In this document: piece by piece, positions 22,601 to 36,706 of the stretch
Numbering within the stretch: the first letter of the stretch is position 1
How the letters are laid out: every line of letters starts with the position of its first letter
Assembly: GCA_013399695.1 (NCBI GenBank)
Contig: VXAU01001869.1
Location: 124,001 to 188,000 of the forward strand
Reading direction: 5' to 3'
DNA from: Formicarius rufipectus
Taxonomy: Eukaryota > Chordata > Aves > Passeriformes > Formicariidae
Length of the DNA: 64,000 nucleotides
The notes under the pieces: generated by a model
The model's input: only the letters and a program-made list of their open reading frames with translations
What the model was told of the DNA's origin: nothing
Databases searched by the model: none
Position numbers and translations under genes: made by a program

Positions 22601-25600
22601 CCAGGATGCTGTTCTGATTTGGCAGTATCTCAATTTTATTAAACTTAGAATGACACACAAACTGAATATTCTCAATATTTCACTTTACCCACTAAATGAA
22701 GAAGGTGTCTTGCTTCTTTTTCCAGTCACTGTTATTTGCTGAGAGAGCTTACAGGTGGGACACTTAAGGATAGACTTATGAAGCAGCTTTTTGACAACTA
22801 TTTTACTTTTGCCTTGTACTTTTTAATGAGACTTATAATTTCAAACAGAGAACTCTGTACAATGCAAAACTGAAGAAACATTCATTTGCTCTTGTTGAAC
22901 GGGACCCTCTTGGCTTTTCCTGCTGCATGACCTCTTCAAAGAGCTGTCATAAAGGACAGCCTGAAAACCATATGTGTATGGTTTACCCATAATATGAACA
23001 TGTTTAGAGTGTGCTGGTTTAACTAACAGAAATTTTATTTCTTTTTTTTTTTTTTTTTGTATATTTTAAGCTCTATGGCAGAAGTCTTTGCTCAGAGAAG
23101 AAGTGAGAGAAGTCTACCAAACTGGAGATACTCTAAATTTTCTGATATCTTTAATTTTAGTTCACAGCAAATCTGCTGCTCATCTGGAGAGGATGAATCA
23201 GGTGCTAAACAGAACTACATACAGAGCAACTGCTTGTGAACACTGAGGGTCTATTTTCTAAAGGCACCTCCATCGGATTGTAGAAAACAGCTTTTTCCAA
23301 TTTGATATTATTTTTTAAATTTTCATAGAAACACACAACTTAACTTAGAAACTGCTTTTACTTCAAGACAATTGAAGCAGTAATTCCAACTATCTGATAT
23401 TCTGCTACATACAGAAAAATTACTGTTGCAGAAGTCAAATTCTAATCTAACCACAGTCAATGTCTTAACTGCAAAAGACTCCATGATGTTCTGTAAAATC
23501 TTTTGGAATGAAAGCTGAAATCCCATCAAAACATAAAATAATATGAGTCTCTGGGGTGAAAAATAAATTTGAGTACCATAAGGCTTCACTATGCTAATTT
23601 AGGCCTATGCAAACTTGATGTATCTACACAAAAGATGCTCACAGGAAAGAATGATCTTCTGTGATTGAATAGATGTGACTATAGTCACTACATATGTGAT
23701 GAAGGCAACTAATCAAGGTAATGCAAGAGTCAACATTTATTTTTACAGGCTACCATGAGTCATACAGTGATGCATATATAGGGAACATAAGAGATACACT
23801 CAGAAGTTATTTGTCACCAAAGTGGGGCAAAATTCTATTTTTTATTTGATGATGGGAGTTATTAATTTTTATTCTATAACATTGCAGAAAAAAAGGTACA
23901 GACATAGTCCATAAAAGTTTTATGAATACTCTTATTTACACTGTGCTTAAAAAGAAACAACATCTGTGACTGCTTTATAGTTTCTTTGTTTCCAGGCTGA
24001 ATTTATCTGGTTTACTGGTTCTTTCTGAAAAGCAGCTGAAACATAAAATTCATCACAGCATTGCCTTCTGTATTTGCCCTTTTGCAAATACATATCTTGT
24101 CAGGCTACAACAACTGGAGAGGATCACAGTTCTTCAAAACAGTAAAGGAAAAGCATGGAGGCAAGATTTAAAATGTAGGGAAACTGATTTTCTTAACACA
24201 GTAAAATAGTTACTTGCTTGTGCAGCGGCTGCAATTCCTGATGAAACACTGTGTGACTAACTCCTTTGTTGCTGCGCTGGAGTTCAGTACAAAGCCTGGG
24301 ATGAGCACTGCCCACTGCGGCGGTGCCCTTTGTACTTCTGTGTTTGTAAACTGGTGATGCACAAAACTGGATTGTGTGAATTATACTGTCCACACAAAAT
24401 CCTAATGTCATCCACCTCCAGCTCCGTGCAGAATTGAACTAAGAGGCCAAAGAGGATGTGTATGTCCAGCACAGGAAAAAGAACTGCACCTGCTCTGCAA
24501 ACAAGACTGTCTTCTGCATGTCTGTGCGTGTGTACCCATGCACATACACATACACACAGTACAGCTTGTAGCTTCCCAGCAGTAAATGCTTCCTAGAAAT
24601 GCTACTTAAATGGTATTGGCACTGCAGCTGGGCACCACTTCACTTCTCTCTTTGAAGCAGTAGCATAGTAATAGGTAAACGGAACAACTTCACTACTTCA
24701 ATAGATTTTTTACGAAGAGGCACGATTCTGGGAGAAACTACTTAAGCAGCCTTAACCTTATCAAACTTTCTCCTTGATTCTGAGGTCTTACCATCCAGCT
24801 CACAGCATGCTTTGAATCATGAAGAAAGCCACTTTGTGTTACCTTCTTCAGTTGTATTCTTTACCCATGCATTAAGAAAGGTTTGGGACATGTTGCAAAA
24901 CTTCAAGGTGCCAGGAATGACTATGAATAAGAAGCACCACACGATGACAGATGTATTTCCAAGAAAGACTTGACATTCAGAGTAAAAGAGCAACACAGGT
25001 TGGAAGAGAGATAAATATAAAATGGCAGAGCTCATCTTTGTATTTAGATGAGTATTCAAATCTGATGCTTTGAAGCCATAGGGGACAGATGACATTAGGT
25101 CTGCTGTTCTGTAAAAATGACAGTGAGATTTTTTTAGTTTTGGCGTATGTTGTTTCTGCAAGAAATATATGCATTCCCAAAAACCCAAAGGCTGCACTAA
25201 GATGAGTGAGAGATGTTTCAGTCACGCACTTGCGTATCACTGGACAATCTGGAAGGGTTTCAGAGGTTTCAGAGGAGTAAACTGAGATGATCTGTGCATT
25301 GCAATGAATGTTGCTCAAGCCTGGGGCTCTGCTGCTGTGTTCCAGGATGCCCACAGGGATGTTCCAGCGACAAAGTGACCTTAGCGACAAAGGCCATGAA
25401 CTTTTCTCCCAGTACTGTGGCAGCTTTTCAGTGGATTTTGACAGGGAGTCCTAATTAATAAAATCATATTTCACCATTAAGGGCAGTTCAATATATTTAT
25501 TTGAAGACTCCAGTGCAACTGTTTTTTCCCTGTCAACTGGCTTCAGTTCAGAAGTCTCTTTACTTTTTCTATTGATCTTTCTTCCTCTTGAAGAATGCCT

Positions 25601-26520
25601 TTACTTCCCTCCATTAATGCAGGCTGGATTAAAAACTTTTTATGCTTCTGGTATTAATGGTAGTATGTACCATGTTTTGTTTAGGACAGCATCTCAGGGC
25701 AATTCAGGAATTTCTGTAGCTGTGTCTTGAAAACAGAGTCTTCTCTATTTGCCTGCTCCTAGAAATTTTCAGTTGCCTGGGATATATGATTGAGTTTAGC
25801 CTTAAAAGGAGAACTTTGGAACAATATGCATTCTGCTTGACCTCTGCATCTCTGCAACAAAGTCAGAAACCATGACATATTTCTGAGTTCCTTGATTCTC
25901 CACTTCTCCACAAAATGTGGAAATCTTGCTGCAGATTATGGTACTACAGCCCCAAATCCTGACAGAACTGATGTTCTCAGTTGGGCTGAAAAGCACTGCT
26001 CCTAATAATAATCAAACCCCATGTATTCTAAGTTAAATATTTCCAGTTCATCAAACTGGCATTTTCTAGATCAGTTGAAAAAGTTCTGGCAGTTCTGAAA
26101 GTACTGTGTGCGTCCATTTTGCCCACTCATGTCCTTTCCAGCTTTCTCCTTCACTCTGCCTTGGATGCACAATGGCCACTGCACTGACACACAATGAAGG
26201 GGATGATTTCAGCCTTGTAAACAGAACATTCAGAGCCACTCTGTTGACAGGTGTAAAGCAATAGAGAACTTGTGTTTCGTGATTTTGATTCTGCTGTGCT
26301 AACACAAATAAAATACAAGGGGGAAAAAACTCTTTATTTTTATTGTCAGCATTTGAAGATAGCATACTGAATACACTCTGGGATCAGATCTCCTGAGTCA
26401 AATAGCACTGTATTTACCAACACTTTTCAGAGAAGAATGGCCTTTTAAGTGATGCTTAGCAACAGCATCTTCCATTCTATCCTGTCTGTTAGTTTTAACA
26501 CTTTCATATTTATTTTTCAT

Positions 26521-26560
26521 TTCTAGTGAAAGAATTAAATTCTAGTGAGAAGAATTAAAT
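26521..26560. repeat. Two-unit 20-bp tandem duplication
   Basis: TTCTAGTGAAAGAATTAAAT is followed by TCTAGTGAGAAGAATTAAAT. The units differ by about one base and one indel, indicating a fairly recent local duplication. Confidence 0.85.
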
Positions 26561-29500
26561 TCCTACTCTGAATTCCAGCACATTCAGACGTATGGCATGA
26601 GGCACAGGAAGCCCTTCTGCAACTCTGACACTACATTCAAAGTCTGCTTGGACCAAAAGTCAAAGTCTCCCAACCCTGCAATTGATGTCAGTCAGTTTTA
26701 CATGGATGTGCCTTTCAGAGCTCTCAGTTAGCCTATACTTTGTCCAGAAACAGATGGCTGCTAGATCAAGGGATGGACAGTTAACTTCCAAAGACCAGGA
26801 TAAACCACAGCTTATGAGAATTTCTGCATCCCACAGAAGTAGACAGAGCTATGCCGATCAAAGTCTCTTAGCAATGAGTATGTATACACAAGATTTCAGA
26901 AATAGAACAAGAAATGAGAATTGCAAAAAGATAATCACATTCAGCTAATTCACTTGTACCTAGAAATAGAGGAAGCTCTGTACCTCAAACAGTAGGCTTA
27001 GAGTCAAACAGATCTGGGCCATTTGTAAGCAACACAGCAAACAGTAAGGCATTGCTTCTCATTCTGGAGCTCTCCTATGAAACACGAACAGTCAGAATTC
27101 TCATCCCACCCAACTCAGACCTATAACAATCCTGATTTAAATGTAGGTACTGAATATTTATGATTGTACCAGATATTAAGTATATAATGGAAAGGACTCA
27201 GAGAAGAAAACAAAGACTTTGCCTGGGTTCAGAGGCTGGACTACACATATAGTGGCAGAGACCACCATTGATCTGAACAGGAAAATTAAAATTCTTCATT
27301 GCAATTTCAAGTACTTTCATTCCTGTTTCTTACTATACAACTGGACATGTGTTACTACAAACCACATTTATTAGGACTGTCATGTGAGCCTGCTCTGTGT
27401 TCTAATACAGTTCTTTACCAGATAAACTAAAAAAATCAACTACTTTGATCAGGACTAAACCATGAAATCAGAGTTCACACATAATACTTAACCTAAATAA
27501 AGAATTCATGGGAAACAGAATCTTGCTATCATAATATTTATTGGAAAGGTATACAGAAAGAAAAAAATCCATACATGCTTCTTAGGAAAGCATAATTTCC
27601 CAATGGATATTGCTCTATTCGACTTGAATCTAAACTAACACTGTAGATTCTAATAGCACTTGGCAAGCTGCAGACACATCATTTTTTAACTTAGACTTAT
27701 GTTTGAATTACCTGGAACTCAAATTTCCAATGTGACCTTTTCAGGGCTTTGTTTAGGAACAAAGAGAGTCTTCACTGGGGACAGAAAATACCTTTTGGAA
27801 AACAAGATATATTGTTGAGGGTAGAGGCTAAAATAGGATAGTGCTGCTAAACAATGACTATGTATGTAAGCTCTGTTGCCTTCAGATGACAAAAGGAATG
27901 TAATTTTTTTACATTTTACCGAAGATTTTTCATATTTTGCAATGTGCTTTCAAGTACATATTTATTCACTTATGTCTGAAGCTTATAAAATTCAGGAAGG
28001 TGGAGAATTTTGTGCCTGCAGTAGTGGACACACTAAAGATGTACATGACAAACAGAATATTTTTGTTTGTTCAATTCTGCAAGGAGTTCTGCACCAAAGA
28101 ACATAAACAATGAAAGCCAAAGCATTTCTCACCTCTCAAAACAGATGCTGCAGTCCTTAACGACCATCTAAAATTCCAGTATATTATGCTCTCTGCTCAC
28201 TAGATTTTTATTTTTCTCTTCCTCTAGGTTTGCTTATAGAAGTGCAGAAAATCTGACTTGCAAAATGCAGCTATCCTGTTCTGGTGTGTAACCACACTTA
28301 TACTGGAGCTATAGAGTGGTTTTGTTCTTCATTTCCTTTGCCCTTTCCTAAGCTTAACAGCCTGTCTTTTAAACTGCCTTTTCACTGCTGAATCCAAAAA
28401 TATACAAGAGGAAATTTCAACTGAATATGTATATAGAAAAAAGTGGAAAGCACAGGAGAGCCAAATAGAGTTTTGAGTCTTTTTGTGCTGTGCTCAGAGA
28501 CACAAGTGGAGAAAAAAGCCAAAACAGATATAGTATCTAATTGCTAAATATTTACTTAATGCAATCATCTTCTACTGAGGAAGAAGAAGAGTTCAAATAT
28601 TTATGATAGATTATAGCCTTATTTACTACAGATGGGGTTTAACAGTAATTTGGGGTAAGAAGATGGCTATGACAGATAAAAATCAGTTTACGTTATGTGA
28701 ACTGCCCTTGATTTTTTGTAAAAGCATATTTCAAAATCTACCAGAAAATGAACAGTTCTTCCTCTGAGCTAGGTCTTTCCCTTTAGTCCTTCTTCTGACC
28801 TTTTCATTTCTGGATGCAATGACTGAGTCCACCATTCAACATGTGTCATTCTGACTCAAATGACAAAAGAAAGGGTAATACATTCTTTCATCTTCTCTAC
28901 CATCAGAAGCATGCTGAAAGGACAGAAAAAAATTACAATGTTCAAATTTATCCCCATGATCATCTGTAAGCCTGAAAAATGCTCTGCATAGACATGGAGC
29001 AAGTAAGAACTGCAAAGGGAGGGATACTTCTGGACACCTGATGGACTCCAGTCAGAAATCCACGCAAGCAATAAACATACCATCCTCAAAAAGAAGCTGG
29101 ATGATTCTCTGCCTGGGAAGGGAAAACTGGAGTAGGTGTGCTCACAACACAAGGTACACAACATGGAAAAATTTGGACAATGATGGAAAGCTACCAGCAT
29201 CTGCTCAGAGTGACTGCAGGAATTAGTAATCATGCCAATTAGTAGTGGATGCCTCCAAAACATCACTTTTGTCACGTTTAATGTATCTAATTTCTATGAA
29301 GTGTATTCAAAACATCACTTAAGGTTATTACCACATCTCTGAAATAATTTCATTCAGCTGACTGACTGAAACGCTTTATGTACCTTTTATTAATGCATAA
29401 ACATGATTAACTTGCACTTCACCCATCTGAAATATTAAAATGTTAAAAGGAGCATAAAACCGGAAAATTACTGGACCTTTCCTGGTTGTTGCTGAGTGAG

Positions 29501-31210
29501 ACAGGCAGGTAGAATGACCCATGCCCAACCTGCGACCCTTCTCTTCAATACTAATGTCCCTAATGAAATCTTATGTCAATCAGAAACTCTCATCAAAACA
29601 GCATGATCATTTGTCATCAGTCCCTTAGAACAACATAACAATCTTAAACTTGGATAAGAAAGAAGTGTTTTTTAAAAATTGTCTCAGCAAAATGACTGCC
29701 CTTATATCCAGCTTATACAGGTAATGCTGCATGTGCTTTTGGTTGATTACTGTCGGATTAAATTTAGATCTAACATGAGGTACATAGTACTATACAGTCA
29801 ACTCCAGCTGAGAATCCATACAGTGTTAGAAATACATTATTTTTTCAAAGATGCAGTGTGAAAGCAATGTTTTAATGCTCTAATAAAATTGAAACTTCTC
29901 TTTCCCTTCCCAATAATACTTTACAACACTGTGCTAACAGGAATTACATAAAACCTCTCCAAGACAGAAAACAGTGCTTGAAGAATAACCAGTACAAACT
30001 CAAGAATTCTGCTTCAGATTGCTAAAAGAAACAAAAATCTGGGATTTTCTGTGAATAGCTTAATTAGATAAGGAAAGAGGAATACCACAGAGAGGTAATA
30101 ATTTACGGAAAAAAATATTATTTCAAATAATTTTGGGGAAAAAAGACTAAACTAGATTTTATATTAGTATTGGTGGGGCCATAATGTGGCTAAAAGCAGC
30201 TTTGCAATGTCCCACCTGCAAGGACTGGCTTTCCAGAATTTTCACTTCTATAGGCTTTAAAGTGGCTCCTTGTTTGAATGTGTGCGATTGTTCCTTGGTT
30301 TACTGTTGCTTTAATTCTTACATGGTTTTCTGTACATGATATATGTGTAAGAAAATTGTTCATCATCAAGTCAAGTGGATTTGTTAGTTAATCACATAGG
30401 TTCTTTTTTAATAATACTGTAAAAACAAGTGTAAATTATACACGTTGCTTTGTGACAGTAGAACTGTTCAGGCAGGACACACCTAGATCCTTTCAAAGTT
30501 GCTAGAAAGAGAACACCCTGCAGCAAACAGTGGGCAGAAAGACTCAGTTTCCCCAGTCATACTGAGCTAGAGCTACCCCTAATGCAAGCAGAGTGTAAGC
30601 AGATAAGGCTTCTCTCCTTGATAGCCCTAGTGTCGTAGTCACTTGAAGGAGTCAGACTCATCACAGTCCTGCCTCAACCACTCTGCTGATATCTATAAGG
30701 AGAGCACAGAGAATAACAGGTGCCTAATCCCTCAAGAGAGATGTGGGGGGAGCGTTTCTCCTGCCTGCTGACAGCGTGGCTGTGATCCCCTTGCAACACA
30801 CATCCCCTGAATTCTGTCCAAGCCTTGCATCACTGTCTTTGCAGCACAGACTTTGTCTTAGAAGTCATCTTCTAGCACTCGATTTACAGAATACCTGGTT
30901 CTTTGGCACCCTCTGCACCAGATATCTTGTAAACTAAATGCACAAATGCCTATTCCATTCTCACAATAAAAGAATAATCAGAGTTACCACTTAATTCTGT
31001 GATTCAAAGTTAATGATATTTAGGATTTATAAATATGCAACAGAAGCATGTTAATTCTGTCACTGTGCTAAGAAAAAAAAGGCACATAGCTCAGGAATGA
31101 AGCAAAGCATTTCATAAATATGCCTAACAATAAGGATTTAATTTATTAGTGTTTTTGGCAGAACAACTTGCAAAGAAGATTGTAGTTGTGAAGCATGTTT
31201 GTCATTTGAC

Positions 31211-31262
31211 AAAGGAGAGGCTAGTAACAGGAGAGGCTCATAACAAAGGAGAGGATAATAAC
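31211..31262. repeat. Three-unit minisatellite
   Basis: Units AAAGGAGAGGCTAGTAAC, AGGAGAGGCTCATAAC and AAAGGAGAGGATAATAAC follow each other without spacers. The shared core is AGGAGAGG...TAAC. Confidence 0.85.
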
Positions 31263-33019
31263 AATGCTACGTTTATTTTCTTTTAAGTATACAAAAAATA
31301 TCTGCCTGGAAATCTCTCAAGATCTGATTGATTGCTTCAAATCTTAAGGTGGCTTTCACACCAAACTTGAGAGCTTAACAGACCAGACAGCGAGGAGCAC
31401 TGCATCACAGATCCTGTTGTATTTATGAGGCCAGTTATGGTTTCACAGCAATCAGAAGTTTCATAGAAGAAAGGGGAGTTCTCAGACCGCTGTTTCATAG
31501 ACAGATGACTAGGGCATTTTCATATGCCTTTTTTTACTCCTCCACTGTGGCTACTTCTATCCCAAGTGTGATAGATGGATAACACTAGACATCAAAACAG
31601 CAAAAGGTTAAATTAATCATAAATCACTGCACTTCAGCAATTTATGCATTTATCCTACTGTGCGTATCCAAAGTTGAATGAAGTGCCTGGAGGTTTTTGG
31701 TTGAGCAAACTGAAGTAATGAAAACAATTTCCTAAATAAAATATAAGCATTGTCAAGAGATCATAAATAGAAGTCCAGTAAGATGAGTTTCCATCTCAAA
31801 AAGAGCAGAAAATTGGTTTCTTCAGATCACCAATCAAATGAGGGAATAAGTGAAATTTTGCCTATTGAAACAGAAAGACAGAGCACTGAAAAATGTGATA
31901 ATCCTGCAAGTTAAAAAGGTTTTATATCATAATCACTGCTGTCACCACAAGGTTAGTGAGACAATTTATATAAACCACATGAACTTATTCATCACTCCTC
32001 AACATTGCGTTTGTTCAAGACCACCCTGCTTTTCTTTCCTATAAAATTAAATATCAAAGATCAGTTATCAATTATGAAAATTTCCAAGAAACTACCATGC
32101 TTCCAAACTTATGTACTTCTTTTGGCAAATTTTTTTCATTGAAAAATAGTAATATAAAGAAGATAGTGAAATATTCATCCTGAACATTCAAATTCAGAGA
32201 ACAACCACAGGAAACAGTCAAGATATTTTAAAATTATTTTTTTAATTAGTTCTTAAGGCAAAACTCAAAATATGCACAGTAGAGGCAGGTAAGAAATGGT
32301 ACATATATGGAGATCCAAAAGGAAAACTCATCCCTTCTTACTTATATTAGTCTAATATCTTGAACCCAAACTGCATAATATTTGCTATTTTTTAACACTG
32401 TGTAGATGACACTAATTTCCTCTGGAAAATAAGGGTAAGGGCAACTGGTGAAGTACTGCAATAGGACTTGAAGCCATGTTAAAATTAGGAAGAACTGAGG
32501 ATCAACAGGAGCAGAACTGTACAGTGAAATATTTGCTGCTGAAGACCACACATGATCCACACTTCTTTTTCTTTTTTTTTTTTTTTTAAATTTTAATTTT
32601 GACTCTCCAGTCTACTCCTATGGGTTGAATGTCTAAGCATAAGATATCCAAGATGAACTTCTGGTGCCTATCTTTTGGTTTAATTACACCTGAAGGGAGT
32701 CAAGCTCATGGGCTCTCAGACAATCTTCTATATGCACAAATGCATGGTAAGTGGAGACAATCAGGAGATTTACTTCAGAAGCACTCTCCTGTTCCTACAC
32801 CACCAACACAAGTGCACTATATGTAGCTCATAATCCAATCAATGAAATAGCAAGTAAAATTGAAGACATATAAATTTAGAGTGCTGGACATGTGGGAAGA
32901 GCCAACAATCATGACTTTGTACATAGAGTGATGAAGTCCTGGGCACAATATTGTCAGGCACAAGTAAGACCTCAGAGTCAAAAGTGTTAGCCCTTCATCT
33001 CGGTGCTCATTAAAGTAAA

Positions 33020-33593
33020 TGTGTTGGTTTTGGCTGGGATAGAGTTAATTTTTTTCATAGTAGCTGATATGGGGCTGTTTTGAATTTGTGCTGAAAACAG
33101 TGTTGATAACTCAGAGATGTTTTTTTACTGCTGAGCAGAGCTGACACAGATTCAGGGCCTTTTCTGTCTTTTACTCCACCCAACCCAGCAAGTGGTATGG
33201 GAGTGCACAAAGAGTTGGGAAAAGACATAACCAGGATAGCTGACCCCAACTGATGAAAGGGATATTCCGTACTACATGGCATCATGCTCAGTATATAAAG
33301 TCAGGGAAAGGAGAAAGAGGGAAGACATTCAGAGTCATGGTATTTGTCTTTCTAAGTCACCATTAGGCATGATGAAGCCCTGCTTTCCTGGAGATGGGTG
33401 TACACGGCTGACCATGGGAATTGGTGAATGAATTCCTTGTTTGCTTTGCTTATGTGTGTGGCTTTTGCGGTTAAACTTTGTCTCAACCCATGAGATTTCC
33501 CACTTTACTCCTCCAATACTCCTCATTCTACCAGGAGAAAGTGAGCAAGCAGCTGTGCAGTGCCCAGATACCAGCTGGGGTTAAACTAGAACA
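33020..33593 (+). repeat. Solo LTR, ERVL-type, 574 bp
   Basis: It starts TGTGTTGGTTTTGGCTGGG and ends AACTAGAACA. I recognise the sequence as a widespread avian LTR (start, the GCTGAAAACAGTGTTGATAA block, a TATATAAAG box at 33292-33300, the GCCCTGCTTTCCTGGAGATGG block, and the CTGGGGTTAAAC end). The consensus polyadenylation segment before TTTGTCTCAACCCATGAG is degraded to GGTTAAAC. Candidate 5-bp target duplications GTAAA (33015-33019) and GAAAA (33594-33598) differ at one base; 5 bp is the usual ERVL length. No gag or pol sequence adjoins it. The family assignment rests on memory of the consensus, not on a search. Confidence 0.88.
33292..33300 (+). promoter_or_regulatory. LTR TATA box
   Basis: TATATAAAG lies where the core promoter of this LTR family is expected, about 270 bp after the LTR start. 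It gives the plus-strand orientation. Confidence 0.65.
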
Positions 33594-33598
33594 GAAAA

Positions 33599-33889
33599 TC
33601 AAATTACTAGCAAAGAAAGGCAAGAAAACCAGAAATATTCTCTTATTGTAAAAGTTTCAGCCTTATCTCTTGGTTTCTCTACACTAAAAAGACACGGCAA
33701 AATTATATAGACCAATAGGAGGGTGCTAAGTACACGCAATGGCATAGAGTACCTTCCAGGTGAAAATACCTACACAGAGATATTTTCAGCCTGGAAAATC
33801 AATGACTAAGAATGGGATATGATAGACATTCACAAAATCACCTGAGGAATTAAGAGGGTGGAAAGAAACAACTATCTGTTCAGTCTATC
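33599..33889. other. Short unique spacer between the ERVL-type LTR and CR1
   Basis: AT-rich sequence without recognised features. Confidence 0.5.
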
Positions 33890-34632
33890 TGAAGACACAT
33901 CATGCAGTGGGTGAGCAATTGGCTCACGAGTTGAGCACAGAGGGTATTAGTAAATGGGGTAACATCAGACTGGAGACCTGTCACTAGCAGGGTTCCACAG
34001 TGCTTCATCTTGGGCCCTGTGCTCTTCAACATCTTCTTAAATTACTTGGACGTAGGACTGGTGGGGATACTGAGCATGTTTGCAGATGATGCAAAACTGG
34101 GAGGAGCTGTTGACTCCCTCGAAGGCAGGGAGGCCCTGCAGAGAGACCTTGGCAAATTAGAGGACTGGGCAATCACCAAACATATGAAGTTCAACAAAGG
34201 AAAAGTGCCGGATTCTGCACCTGCAATGGGGCAACCCTGGATATACAGACAGACTGGGGAATGAGATGCTGGATAGGGACCTGGGGGTCCTGGTAGATGG
34301 CAAGTTGAATATGAGTCAGCAGTGCCCTGGCAGCCAGGAGGGCCAACCGTGTCCTGGGGGGCATCAGGCAAAGCATCGTCAGCTGGTCGAGGGAGGGGAT
34401 TGTCCTGCTCTGCTCTGCACTGGGGCGGCCTCACTTTAAATATTGTGCGCAGATTTGGGCACCAAATTATAAGGAAGATATTAAGCTCTTAGAGATCATC
34501 CAAAGTAGGGAAATGAAGACGGTAGAGGGTCTTGAAGGGTAGCTGTACGAGGAATGGCTGAGGGCCCTTGATGTGTTCAGCCTGGAGAAAAGGAGACCGA
34601 GGGGAGACATCATTGAAGGTACAACTTCCTTC
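33890..34632 (+). pseudogene. CR1 LINE reverse-transcriptase fragment, truncated at both ends
   Basis: This plus-strand CR1 starts near CATCATGCAGTGGGTGAGC and shows the run of blocks expected of a CR1 reverse transcriptase: TTGGGCCCTGTGCTCTTCAA (GPVLFN), then Phe-Ala-Asp-Asp at 34079-34090 (catalytic box), LEGREALQRDLGKLEDWA in frame, and MKFNKGK. The first 84 codons (34010-34264) stay open, then deletions relative to CR1 shift the frame. Later blocks (CCTGGCAGCCAGGAGGGCC, GGGAGGGGATTGTCCTGCTC, GTTCAGCCTGGAGAAAAGGA) follow in order. Unlike a normal LINE insertion, it lacks its 3' end: similarity stops near 34632 at ACAACTTCCTT, which runs into a short CCTT repeat. It closely matches the subfamily of the 2660-3050 copy. 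Confidence 0.93.
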
Positions 34633-36402
<1,770 letters not shown>

Positions 36403-36408
36403 TAAAAT

Positions 36409-36700
36409 TGTCAGGGCTAATTTTAGTTTGGCTAGTAAAGGGTTACACAGAGATGCTGCAGGTGGCTTAGAGGGAGTCTAGCTTGAGTTACTGCAGCTGA
36501 ACATGATAACAGAAGGTTGTGATTAGAAAGGCATGAAAGAAGGTGTGGTTTTCCCTTAAAGAAAGCATCCAATAATATGCTTAGGTTGCAGCATATGTAT
36601 TAGCTCATTATATGCCATATAAGAAGGTAATGTGTCAATCAATAAACCAATACTTGCTTACCACTCATATTGAGAGTACAAGTCTCCCTGCACTACAACA
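36409..36700 (+). repeat. Solo LTR, short (292 bp), class II-like
   Basis: It begins TGTCAGGGCTAATTTTAG and ends GCACTACAACA. A TATA-like TATAAG lies at 36618-36623 and AATAAA at 36641-36646, followed by about 55 bp to the CA end. This compact U3-R-U5 plan, with TATA about 20 bp before the poly(A) signal, recalls alpharetroviral LTRs. The flanking hexamers TAAAAT (36403-36408) and GAAAAT (36701-36706) match at five of six positions and probably represent a decayed target duplication. No internal viral sequence is present. Confidence 0.8.
36641..36646 (+). promoter_or_regulatory. LTR polyadenylation signal AATAAA
   Basis: It lies 17 bp downstream of the TATA-like box in the 292-bp solo LTR and defines the R region and plus orientation. 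Confidence 0.65.
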
Positions 36701-36706
36701 GAAAAT

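Larger units (their letters stand above)
17501..25000. other. Unique AT-rich DNA
   Basis: I find no CR1, LTR or gene here. There is a short GATG repeat (17526-17546), an (AAAT)n run (19207-19231), an (AAAC)n run (19636-19672), a 17-T run at 23042-23058, and a near-perfect 12-bp hairpin (18581-18608). 24190-24330 is slightly richer in CpG than its surroundings. Confidence 0.5.
25001..33014. other. Unique AT-rich DNA
   Basis: No interspersed repeat or gene is recognised over about 8 kb. There are only small tandem duplications (26521-26560 and 31211-31262) and a T-rich run at 32566-32587. Frames of 126-139 codons (24817-25390 and 28856-29275, minus strand) overlap other frames and lack domains. 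Confidence 0.5.

Noticed and set aside
24190..24330. GC-richer block as a possible coding exon
   Set aside because: The open frames on the minus strand have no recognisable motif and no paired acceptor and donor sites that I could support.
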